Origin: Lysobacter sp. Root76
Lineage (GTDB): Bacteria > Pseudomonadota > Gammaproteobacteria > Xanthomonadales > Xanthomonadaceae
Length of the DNA: 64,000 nucleotides
Assembly: GCF_001428685.1 (NCBI RefSeq)
Contig: NZ_LMIK01000007.1
Span: 144,971 to 208,970, forward strand
Reading direction: 5' to 3'
The translations under genes and the position numbers were made by a program. The notes under the pieces are model-generated. The model was not told the DNA's origin. It did no database searches and was given only the letters and a program-made list of their open reading frames with translations. Of this stretch, positions 56,548 through 64,000 are shown in pieces; position 1 is the first letter of the stretch; every line of letters starts with the position of its first letter.

Positions 56548-57045
56548 TCAGCGCTCCGGCCGGGCCTCGTCCCTGGAATCGCGGCGCGAGAGGTCGCCCG
56601 CCTTGGGCGCGTTCCGCTGCATCCACTCGCGGCGCTGCTCCGGCGTCATCGCGCGCCAGCGCTCGCGCAGCGCTTCGCGCTCGGCGTCGCTGAGATTGCG
56701 CATGCGGCCGAACAGCGCGCGCGCTTCCTCGCGCTGCTCCGGGTTCATGCCTTCCCAGCGGCGCATGCCGTGGCGCGCGCGCTTGCGCTCGTCCGGGCTC
56801 ATCTGCTGCCAGCGGCGGGCGTGATCGAGCATGCGCTGGCGTTCGTCGGGCTCGGCGTTCCAGCGGTCGCGCACCGGCGCGATCAACTGCTCGCGTTGCT
56901 GCGGGCTGAGTTGTTCCCAGGCCGGCGGCGGCGCGGCGCCCTTGGGCGCGCGCGCCTGCGGACCGCCGGCGAACGCGGGGGCTGCGGTCAGCAGAGTCAG
57001 GGCGAGCGCGACGGTCAGGGCAGGGCGGAACGGAAGGCGGAACAT
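56548..57045 (-). CDS. exported DUF3106-family protein (LTxxQ-like)
   Basis: 165-residue exported protein with a signal peptide (about 1-27, ending AFAG). The mature part is Arg/Glu/Gln-rich helical and has repeated LTxxQ-like motifs: LSPQQREQL, MSPDERKRA, MNPEQREEA, LSDAEREAL and MTPEQRREW, each followed by a helix, like Spy/CpxP/ZraP periplasmic proteins. DUF3106. It is encoded right after the anti-sigma-like gene, so it is likely part of the same envelope-stress unit. Confidence 0.88.
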   Translation of the reverse strand: MFRLPFRPALTVALALTLLTAAPAFAGGPQARAPKGAAPPPAWEQLSPQQREQLIAPVRDRWNAEPDERQRMLDHARRWQQMSPDERKRARHGMRRWEGMNPEQREEARALFGRMRNLSDAEREALRERWRAMTPEQRREWMQRNAPKAGDLSRRDSRDEARPER

Positions 57046-57050
57046 GCGGC

Positions 57051-57467
57051 TTACTCCGTTGCGGGCAGGTCGTCGGCGGACGCCAGCCACAGGTAGAAAT
57101 CGGGATTCTCGTCCAGCGACGCCAACGCCGTGGCGTTGTCGTAGGCGGCGGCCTCGGGTGCGGGCAGCATCGCGACCGGGGGCGTCGCCACCGGCGGGGC
57201 GGCGGTCTGCGGCGCGCGCTGCAGCTGCACGCCGATCGCCAGCGCGAACACCGCCGCGCAACCGCTGGCCAGGGCCCAGCCCAGGCCGCGGCGCGGCGCG
57301 CGCGCGCGTTCGACGCTGGCGTGCCGGGCCGTGCGCAGGCGCGCGCGGGTGGCCGGGGACACGGTGCCCAGCGCCTGCCGATGCAGGGCGCGGGCGGCCT
57401 CGTCGAAGCGGCGCTCGTCGTCGCCGGTGCCCGGGTCGGCGCCGTAGCGCGGGTCGTTGCGGTTCAT
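57051..57467 (-). CDS. anti-sigma-factor-like single-pass membrane protein
   Basis: 138-residue protein with a cytoplasmic N-terminal half (about 1-55), one transmembrane helix (about 65-83, ASGCAAVFALAIGV) and a periplasmic C-terminal region ending in ASLDENPDFYLWLASADD. This topology and its position fit a membrane anti-sigma factor, but no zinc HxxxCxxC motif is present, so the mechanism is inferred. The start overlaps the sigma gene stop (ATGA). Confidence 0.83.
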   Translation of the reverse strand: MNRNDPRYGADPGTGDDERRFDEAARALHRQALGTVSPATRARLRTARHASVERARAPRRGLGWALASGCAAVFALAIGVQLQRAPQTAAPPVATPPVAMLPAPEAAAYDNATALASLDENPDFYLWLASADDLPATE

Positions 57468-58054
57468 CGCCAGTCCTCCAGTTGTCGCTGCAGCGCTTCG
57501 CGCGCGCGCGACAGATGCGTCTTCACCGCGCCTTCGCTGCAACCCATCGCCCGCGCGGTCGTGGCGACGTCGAGTTCTTCCAGTACGCGCAGGCTGAACG
57601 CCTCGCGTTGCCGGCGCGGCAGGGTGCCCAGCGCATCGGCGAGTTTTGCGTAGGCCTCGCGGCCGTCGTGGGTGCGCGCCGGGTCGGGGCCGTCGTCGGC
57701 CCAGTCCAGCGGAGTTTCGTCGTCGCGCGCGGCCGGCATCAGCCAGCGCAGCCGGAACGTGCGCCGGCGCTGCACATCGACGATGCGGCTGCGCAGGATG
57801 CTCCAGAACAGCGGCGTCCATTCCGCGGCCGGCCGCTCGCCGTAGCCGAGCATCTTCATCATCGCGTCCTGGACCGCGTCCAGCGCGTCGTCGCGCTGGC
57901 GCAGTCCGAGTTCGGCGAAACGGAACGCACGCGTGCCGATGCCGGCGAGGAATTCCTCCAGCGTCGCGGGGCTGCGCTCGGTCGCGCCGGCGGGCGGCGC
58001 GACCAGAGCCAGATCGTCGGCTTCGGCGGACACGATTTGCAGCATACGGCTCAA
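57464..58054 (-). CDS. ECF-type RNA polymerase sigma factor
   Basis: 196-residue sigma-70-family factor. Region 2 is visible with FRFAELGLRQRDDALDAVQD and FWSILRSRIVDVQRRR; region 4 with LPRRQREAFSLRVLEELDVA and the helix-turn-helix TTARAMGCSEGAVKTHLSRA. ATG 58054 or ATG 58042 may be used. It is the first gene of a sigma, anti-sigma-like, DUF3106 unit that probably responds to envelope conditions. Confidence 0.93.
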   Translation of the reverse strand: MSRMLQIVSAEADDLALVAPPAGATERSPATLEEFLAGIGTRAFRFAELGLRQRDDALDAVQDAMMKMLGYGERPAAEWTPLFWSILRSRIVDVQRRRTFRLRWLMPAARDDETPLDWADDGPDPARTHDGREAYAKLADALGTLPRRQREAFSLRVLEELDVATTARAMGCSEGAVKTHLSRAREALQRQLEDWR

Positions 58055-58057
58055 GGC

Positions 58058-58402
58058 TTAATGCCGGCGGTCCCAGCGGCGGTCGTAACGTTCGCCGCGG
58101 CGTTCCCAGCGCGCTTCGGCCAGGTCGCCGCGACGGTCCAGGCGGGCCTCGGCGCGCTCGCCGTGACGGTCGACGCGGGCGGCGGCGCGCGCGTGGCCGT
58201 GCGCGGCCAGGACCTGGGCGTGACGGTCGCTGCGGGCCTCGATGCGGTCGCCGCGATGGTCCAGGCGGCGGTCGATGCGCTCGCCATGGCGTTCCATGCG
58301 GTGCTCGACCCGGTCGCCACGGTCGCCGGCGACGGCATTGCCGGCCAAGCCCAGGGCGGCGCCCAGGCAGACCAGAGCGAGCAGATAAGGTGTGCGCTTC
58401 AT
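58058..58402 (-). CDS. exported hendecad-repeat protein rich in Arg, His, Asp and Glu
   Basis: 114-residue protein with a signal peptide (about 1-26, ending AVAG); the rest consists of imperfect 11-residue repeats such as RVEHRMERHGE, RIDRRLDHRGD, ARLDRRGDLAE and ARWERRGERYD. The 11-residue period with regular Leu/Ile/Trp suggests a long amphipathic helix or coiled coil. It lies just before the sigma gene, on the same strand; the sigma start is 3 bp from its stop. Function unknown. Confidence 0.78.
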   Translation of the reverse strand: MKRTPYLLALVCLGAALGLAGNAVAGDRGDRVEHRMERHGERIDRRLDHRGDRIEARSDRHAQVLAAHGHARAAARVDRHGERAEARLDRRGDLAEARWERRGERYDRRWDRRH

Positions 58403-58537
58403 GTGGTTTTCCTCGTCGGCGGATGCGTTTCGACCCCTGTGAGGAGGCAAACGCCCGGCCGTCGCTGCGGTTGACAACGCTGGCGCCCGGTTCATGGAAC
58501 GTTATGATGCGGAAGACATCGCATGGGGAAGGCAAAG

Positions 58538-58845
58538 ATGGGCGACGGGTTCGTGGCGCTGTACATCTTCATGTTGGCGGCGATCGCCGGCCACGTGATC
58601 ATCTCGCGGGTACCGGTGATCCTGCATACCCCGCTGATGTCGGGCTCCAACTTCATCCACGGCATCGTCCTGATCGGCGCGATGGTCGTGCTGGGCCACG
58701 CCGACACCACTTTGGAAAAAGCGATCGGCTTCGTCGCGGTGCTGCTGGGCGCGGGCAACGCCGCCGGCGGTTACGTGGTGACCGAACGCATGCTGGAGAT
58801 GTTCAAGGCCAGCAAGAAGCCGGCCGGCAAGTCCGGGGGCGCGGC

Positions 58846-58849
<4 letters not shown>
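58538..58849 (+). CDS. pntAB: NAD(P) transhydrogenase alpha subunit, membrane part (domain II)
   Basis: 103-residue membrane segment of the alpha subunit with three or four helices: FVALYIFMLAAIAGHVIIS, then HTPLMSGSNFIHGIVLIGAM and KAIGFVAVLLGAGNAAGGYV. ATG 58538, preceded by GGGGAAGG, is preferred over ATG 58523. It overlaps pntB by 4 bp but is 4.5 kb away from pntAA, so it must have its own promoter in the short gap after the divergent repeat-protein gene. Confidence 0.93.
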
Positions 58850-60279
<1,430 letters not shown>

Positions 60280-60291
60280 CCGCCCGGCCTG

Positions 60292-60323
60292 GAGGTTGCG
60301 CCGGCGCGAGCGCGGCGCACCTC
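60292..60323. terminator. hairpin between convergent pntB and DUF1456 genes
   Basis: Stem with GAGG/CCTC and TGCGCCG/CGGCGCA around a 9-base loop and one bulged T. There is no T-run on either side, so it would be at most a modest bidirectional terminator. Confidence 0.35.
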
Positions 60324-60331
60324 GATCGGGC

Positions 60332-60805
60332 TTACTGGCCGCCGCGCACGCGCAGGGTCAGGCCCTTGAGGAAATTGCGCAGCAGCTGATCGCCGCAGGC
60401 GCGGTAGTTCTTGTGGTCGCTCTGGCGGAACAGCGCGCTCAGCTCCGGCTTGGAGACCGGGAAACCGGCGTCCGCGAACGCCTGGTGCATGTCGATGTCC
60501 TTCAGCTCGAACGCGACCCGCAGCTTCTTCAGCACCAGGTTGTTGGTGACGCGCTTTTCGAACGGGCGCGGCGGCAGGCTCTCGTCGCGGCCGCGGTAGT
60601 GATAGACCAGGCCGTCGAGGAAACGCGCGAGCACCGCGTCGTTGCATTCGGCATAGCCTTCGTCCTCGTCCTTCTTGAGGAAGGCCTGGACCTGGGTCTT
60701 GTCGATGGCGTAGCCGGGGTCCGCGAGCTGGACCAGCTCGACGACCTTGTTGTCGCTGAGGTCGAGCATGTAACGGATGCTGCGTAGTACGTCGTTGCTG
60801 ATCAT
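60332..60805 (-). CDS. DUF1456-family protein (YehS-like)
   Basis: 157-residue cytosolic protein of the YehS/DUF1456 family, which has two similar halves of about 70 residues: NDVLRSIRYMLDLSDNKVVE and NNLVLKKLRVAFELKDIDM each open a repeat, and each ends with a conserved C-x-x-x-x-L-x-x-F-L segment (ECNDAVLARFL and ACGDQLLRNFL). The function is unknown. It is a single gene, convergent with pntB. Confidence 0.93.
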   Translation of the reverse strand: MISNDVLRSIRYMLDLSDNKVVELVQLADPGYAIDKTQVQAFLKKDEDEGYAECNDAVLARFLDGLVYHYRGRDESLPPRPFEKRVTNNLVLKKLRVAFELKDIDMHQAFADAGFPVSKPELSALFRQSDHKNYRACGDQLLRNFLKGLTLRVRGGQ

Positions 60806-61176
60806 TGCCTGTCCTGCCGAGCCGGGCCGGTGCTACCGGAGATGAAGTCTGCGGTGCCCGCTGGCCAGGGCGCCGGTGGCTGCTGCGTCTTCGCGTGCAT
60901 CGCGGCCCGGCATGCGCCGGGACGTCCGCGAGACGGGATTTTCGCATTTCGGACGCGATCGGGCGCGCCGATATCGGTCCGGAACGGGTATCGGACCGGT
61001 TTCGGGCGGGCTTGGACGAGTTTCGGGCGGGTCCGGGACGGGCTTTTCGGGCCGGACAGGGCGCTGGATTCGATGCCGGCGCGTCGAACGGCGGTCGGCG
61101 ATGTGAATCCGAGGCGGGTACCGGCCCTACAAGGGCGGCGGCCGTCCCTGGCCACCGTCGGGGAATGCGCGGTCGC
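60806..61176. other. 371-bp interval without a supported gene
   Basis: No convincing coding sequence on either strand. A GGTTTCGGGCGGG-like motif recurs with a 21-bp period at 61000-61031 (TTTCGGGCGGG at 61000 and 61021) and a degenerate third copy near 61043. CGGTCCG and CGGACCG form an inverted pair around 60976-60997. The region must contain the DUF1456 promoter. Confidence 0.5.
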
Positions 61177-61746
61177 TCAGCCCTGCAGTTCGCTGAAGAC
61201 GTAGCCCTGGGCCTTGCGGTGTTCGTGACAGGCGGTGCAGCCGGCGCGCTGGCCGCTGTTGAGGCGGTCGGCGTCCGCGCCGGCGGCGAACTCGGCGTAG
61301 CCCCAGCCGCCGGTGGCGGCGTAGCGGCGTGCGTCCTTGACCATGACGTCGACGTGGCGGCGTGGGCCCTGATCGATGCTGCCGTCGGGCGTGACGCGGG
61401 TTTCGAACAGGTCGTAGGCCAGCATCGAGCCGTCGGCGAAGCGGCCGTCGCGGTAGCCGGCCAGGGCCAGTTCGTTGGCATAGATGTGGTGCAGGCCGCC
61501 ATAGCTGGCGAAGGCCGGGTGGCCGGCGGGGATCAGGCCGCTCTTGATGTGGGTCCAGCGCGTATAGCCCTGCGGGAAGGCGATCGGCGCGTGCGCGGCG
61601 GCTTCGGCTGAGGTGAGGTCGGCTGAGGTGGGTTCGGGCGCGGCGTAGCCGGCCGAGATCGCCAGACCCGAGCCGAGCGCACCGGTCACGACCAACGCCA
61701 GCGCGATCACCGTGCGGCGGCGCGGTGCCGCGGTATCAGCGCGCAT
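61177..61746 (-). CDS. exported cytochrome P460-type haem protein
   Basis: 189-residue exported protein (signal or anchor about 12-34). The domain (about 52-189) resembles cytochrome P460, with TRWTHIKSGLIPAGHPAFAS, HHIYANELAL and a single C-terminal haem-binding CTACHEH. It probably acts as a periplasmic c-type haem protein; oxidation of hydroxylamine or detoxification roles known for P460 relatives are only possibilities. Its start overlaps the upstream membrane-protein gene by 11 bp. Confidence 0.88.
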   Translation of the reverse strand: MRADTAAPRRRTVIALALVVTGALGSGLAISAGYAAPEPTSADLTSAEAAAHAPIAFPQGYTRWTHIKSGLIPAGHPAFASYGGLHHIYANELALAGYRDGRFADGSMLAYDLFETRVTPDGSIDQGPRRHVDVMVKDARRYAATGGWGYAEFAAGADADRLNSGQRAGCTACHEHRKAQGYVFSELQG

Positions 61747-62257
61747 CGGCGGCGAGCCCCTGGCCGTGGGCGCGATCGCCGCCGGCGAAACCGCGGCGCA
61801 CGATCAGCGCGATCGGCAGGCCGACCAGCAGCGCGTGGGCGACGATGCTGCATGCGATCCACAAGGTATTGGCGGCGGCCGGGCCGGGCAAGGCCGACAG
61901 CGGCACCACGACGTAGGTCATCAGCACGTACAGCAGCAGGCCGTACAGCAGGCCGTAGCGCACCGGACGTGCGACCAGCGCCGGCCAGCGGCGCGCGACC
62001 AGGGCGTAGGCCGCGGCCATCATCGTGGCGATGAAGTAGTGCAGGACCAGACCCAGCGCAGCGCTGGCGTTGCCGCCGCCGAACGCGTCCTTGCCGAGCA
62101 CGCCGGCGGCGATGCTCTGGCCGATGCGCTGCGCGGGCACGCCTTTCAGTCCCCAGAAGGTGGTGGCGTAGACGATATCCAGGGTGCCGGCGACCAGGCC
62201 GGCGGCGAGCACGCACAGCAGCAGGCTGCGGGTGGTGGGCATAGCGGAGCGGGGCAT
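61736..62257 (-). CDS. four-helix membrane protein (DUF1440/YagU-like)
   Basis: 173-residue protein with about four transmembrane helices, beginning LLCVLAAGLVAGTLDIVYAT, a pattern similar to YagU/DUF1440 membrane proteins. Start ATG 62257 or ATG 62242. It overlaps the cytochrome P460 gene by 11 bp and is therefore probably co-expressed with it, and it lies 55 bp after the AraC-type regulator gene on the same strand. Confidence 0.82.
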   Translation of the reverse strand: MPRSAMPTTRSLLLCVLAAGLVAGTLDIVYATTFWGLKGVPAQRIGQSIAAGVLGKDAFGGGNASAALGLVLHYFIATMMAAAYALVARRWPALVARPVRYGLLYGLLLYVLMTYVVVPLSALPGPAAANTLWIACSIVAHALLVGLPIALIVRRGFAGGDRAHGQGLAADAR

Positions 62258-62312
62258 GCGGTGGTCCTCGTCGGGGTTGCGGCGGTCGGTGCGATGGTTC
62301 GTGGGAGCGGGC

Positions 62313-63200
62313 TCAGGCGGCCTGCGGTTCGGCGCATTCCATCCGCCGCGCCTCGGTCGCGGTCAGGCCGAAGGAATGCTTGAAGGCGCGGCAGAACGCA
62401 CTCTGACTTTCGAAGCCCAGGGCCTCAGTGATCTCGCACACCGGCATGCGGGTCTCGCGGACCATGCGCCAGGCGCGGTCGGAGCGCAGGCGCGCGGCGT
62501 ATTCGGTCGGGGTTTCGTCGAACACGTCGCGGTAGATGCGGATCAGGTGGCAGGGCGAGTAGCTCGCGCTGCGCGCCAGCCGTGCCAGGTCCAGGCGCGC
62601 GTCGGGATGACGGCGGATCAGGTGCTGCACGCGCAACAGGCGCAGCAGGGTCTGCTGGCGCCGCCGCAGGGTGCGGCCGCTGCAGCGCTGCAGGCGCTGG
62701 TGCAGGTCGCGTTGCTGGTCGATCAGGGCCGCGCACAAGGCTTCCAGCAAGGGCTCGATGTCGTCCTCGACGTCGCGCGCGCGTCGCGCCAGGCGCACGG
62801 TCAGGCGCCGCAGGTCGCGGCTGGACGCGCCTTCCCAGGGGAACAGGTCGGCGCCGCCGCTGTCCGCAGGGCCGTCCTCGCCGTGGCGGTTGGTGCGCAG
62901 GTAGCGCGCCCAGGCCGCCTGCGAGCCGGCCAGGGCCAGCCAGCCGCAGGGCTGGCGCGCGCTGCAGCGCAGGGGGCCTTCGCGCCAGACCTGGGCATGG
63001 CCCGCGTCGATCTCCCAGCTGCTGTCCTGGGCTTCGCAGCGCAGCCGGCCCGACAGCGGCAGGCAGAACGAAATCCACTGCGCCGGCAGTTCCAGTTGCG
63101 CGCCGCGTGCCGAGGCGCGCAGCAGGTGCAGGGCGTCGCCGCTGGCGGCGCTGAGGTCGAGGTTTTCGGCGAAGCGGAGGGGGTGGTAGCGCAGGTTCAC
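62313..63200 (-). CDS. AraC-family transcriptional regulator
   Basis: 295-residue regulator with an N-terminal sensing part (about 1-180, cupin-like at about 40-85) and a C-terminal AraC DNA-binding domain (about 185-285) whose two helix-turn-helix motifs include LARLARSASYSPCHLIRIYR and VCEITEALGFESQSAFCRAF. It heads an apparent unit with the membrane protein and P460 genes and may control them. The inducer is unknown. Confidence 0.93.
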   Translation of the reverse strand: MNLRYHPLRFAENLDLSAASGDALHLLRASARGAQLELPAQWISFCLPLSGRLRCEAQDSSWEIDAGHAQVWREGPLRCSARQPCGWLALAGSQAAWARYLRTNRHGEDGPADSGGADLFPWEGASSRDLRRLTVRLARRARDVEDDIEPLLEALCAALIDQQRDLHQRLQRCSGRTLRRRQQTLLRLLRVQHLIRRHPDARLDLARLARSASYSPCHLIRIYRDVFDETPTEYAARLRSDRAWRMVRETRMPVCEITEALGFESQSAFCRAFKHSFGLTATEARRMECAEPQAA

Positions 63201-63324
63201 GGGGGGCTCTCGCGATTCGAAGGCGCTTCCGGCGCCGTTGCGATCACCCTACCCAGCGTTGCGCGCGGGCTGGAGGACCAATTGTCGCGAACGCGATGGA
63301 GCCAATCGGAAGCCGCTGCGGGAT

Positions 63325-63355
63325 CCGAAAAAGAGCCCGGGAAATATTCCCGGGC
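63325..63355 (-). terminator. second intrinsic terminator, minus strand
   Basis: A perfect 9-bp stem GCCCGGGAA/TTCCCGGGC with an ATA loop (63335-63355), followed on the minus strand by TCTTTTTCGG. It stops transcripts running from the TonB receptor towards the AraC gene. Confidence 0.8.
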
Positions 63356-63542
63356 ATGCCTGCGGACGGTGGCTGCGCTGTGCCGTGGTTTCGTGCGTGC
63401 CGGACTAGCGTCGACCTTGCTTCGAGAGAGAGAGGGAGCACCGCGGACGCCGCAAATGGTGGTCGCGGCGCGGCCCCGGCGCTGTTCCGCGGGCGCCCGC
63501 CCGGATCGACGCGGGCTGTCGTTCGGCTGTGCCGAAGACGCG

Positions 63543-63569
63543 AAAAAAAGCGGCCCCTCGCGGGGCCGC
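63543..63569 (-). terminator. intrinsic terminator of the TonB receptor gene
   Basis: An 8-bp stem GCGGCCCC/GGGGCCGC with a four-base loop, followed on the minus strand by CTTTTTTTCG. It lies about 27 bp after the receptor stop. Confidence 0.88.
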
Positions 63570-63595
63570 CTGTGTCGCAGGGTTTTTGCGTGGGC

Positions 63596-64000
63596 TCAGA
63601 ACTTCTGGGTGTAGCGGAAGTAGATGAAGCGTCCGGGCACCTCGTAGGCCGCGTCGAAGCTGTTGGCGAAGGCCTGCACCGAGCGCGGCGGGTCCTTGTC
63701 GAACACGTTGTTGACGCCGATGGTGACCTTGGAGTTCCAGGGCGTGTTCCAGTACACGCTGGCGTCGTGGTAGGTGGTCGCGCCGATCTTGTTCTCGGCC
63801 TCGGCCATCGAGCGGATCGCGTCGCCGCCGGCTTCGCCGTCCCAGACGCCGTTGTTGTTGAGGTCGACCGGGATGGGAATGATGCGGTCGGGGTCCGAAC
63901 ACAGGAAGCTGTAGCCGTAGTCGACCATGGCCTGGCAGCGCTCGTCCTGGTGCGAGAAGTAACGCACGTTCCAGGTCGCGCCGAAGTCGCCCTTCTCCCA
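63596..64000 (-). CDS. TonB-dependent outer-membrane receptor, C-terminal end (5' part outside window)
   Basis: C-terminal beta-barrel end of a TonB-dependent receptor: TIGVNNVFDKDPPRSVQAF is the usual last strand-pair region and the protein ends in FIYFRYTQKF with the terminal Phe needed for BAM recognition. A DLNNNGVWDGEAGG insert resembles a calcium-binding loop. The frame continues past the right edge without a start (GTG 63967 is internal). The ligand is unknown. Confidence 0.93.
   Translation of the reverse strand, partial: WEKGDFGATWNVRYFSHQDERCQAMVDYGYSFLCSDPDRIIPIPVDLNNNGVWDGEAGGDAIRSMAEAENKIGATTYHDASVYWNTPWNSKVTIGVNNVFDKDPPRSVQAFANSFDAAYEVPGRFIYFRYTQKF

Larger units (their letters stand above)
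63201..63595. other. 395-bp interval with two minus-strand terminators
   Basis: Between the AraC gene and the TonB receptor gene. It contains two intrinsic terminators reading on the minus strand (63543-63569 and 63325-63355) and no supported gene; the upstream end must hold the AraC promoter. Confidence 0.65.

Noticed and set aside
58471-58508. TTGACA followed by TATGAT upstream of pntAB as a sigma-70 promoter
   Set aside because: The spacing is 26 bases, too long for a normal sigma-70 promoter, and TATGAT is too close to the start region to be sure.

Overview
The window is about 70% GC, densely packed, and reads as ordinary chromosome of a Lysobacter-like member of the Xanthomonadaceae. 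Supporting this are the lptD-surA-pdxA-rsmA-apaG-apaH order, the divergent oxyR/ahpC pair followed by ahpD, RlmM, a MacAB-type exporter, a secreted acidic-type PNGase, and many short palindromic repeats of the kinds common in xanthomonads. The genus is inferred from content. No rRNA, tRNA, phage, insertion sequence or CRISPR array was seen. Both ends cut a gene: a sensor kinase on the left and a TonB-dependent receptor on the right.

Layout. 1-5001: histidine kinase (5' cut), then a MacA-like adaptor, MacB-like ATPase and permease in one operon. 5104-12243: a TraB/GumN-like secreted protein, isoaspartyl peptidase, VOC protein, DgkA, TerC, and a LemA/TPM/TPM operon. 12508-16702: lgt-thyA, three small exported proteins, folA. 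16799-24559 (minus): lptD-surA-pdxA-rsmA-apaG-apaH-DUF1287, mostly overlapping or abutting. 24818-29049 (minus): S9 peptidase, histone-deacetylase-like amidohydrolase, cobalamin adenosyltransferase and a small membrane protein. 29225-32048: two ubiquinone-type FAD hydroxylases and a small membrane protein. 32069-38437 (minus): MFS transporter, EF-hand protein, RlmM, deaminase, Cys-rich lipoprotein, GlnS. 38677-42312: DUF2007, Apt, PNGase A (minus), MsrA. 42364-47681: oxyR with a downstream partner, facing ahpC and ahpD, then prmC and a proline iminopeptidase. 47942-50057 (minus): NUDIX hydrolase, 5'-3' exonuclease, nitroreductase. 50207-54953: DUF1631 protein, a 233-bp tandem duplication, pntAA and two small genes. 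55201-58402 (minus): TetR with a membrane protein, then an ECF sigma / anti-sigma-like / DUF3106 module and a hendecad-repeat protein. 58538-60279: pntAB-pntB. 60332-64000 (minus): DUF1456, cytochrome P460, a membrane protein, an AraC regulator and the TonB receptor end.

Functional themes are envelope building (Lgt, LptD, SurA, DgkA, MacAB), oxidative stress defence (OxyR, AhpC, AhpD, MsrA), folate/thymidylate metabolism (ThyA, FolA), ubiquinone hydroxylation and NADPH supply. The most unusual points are the proton-translocating transhydrogenase genes split by a roughly 4.5-kb block that includes a divergent sigma-factor module, a LTxxQ-like insertion in the MacA-type adaptor, a candidate bacterial PNGase A, an orphan membrane protein beside the cobalamin adenosyltransferase, and three families of dispersed palindromic repeats. 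No wholly new multi-gene system could be demonstrated from sequence alone.
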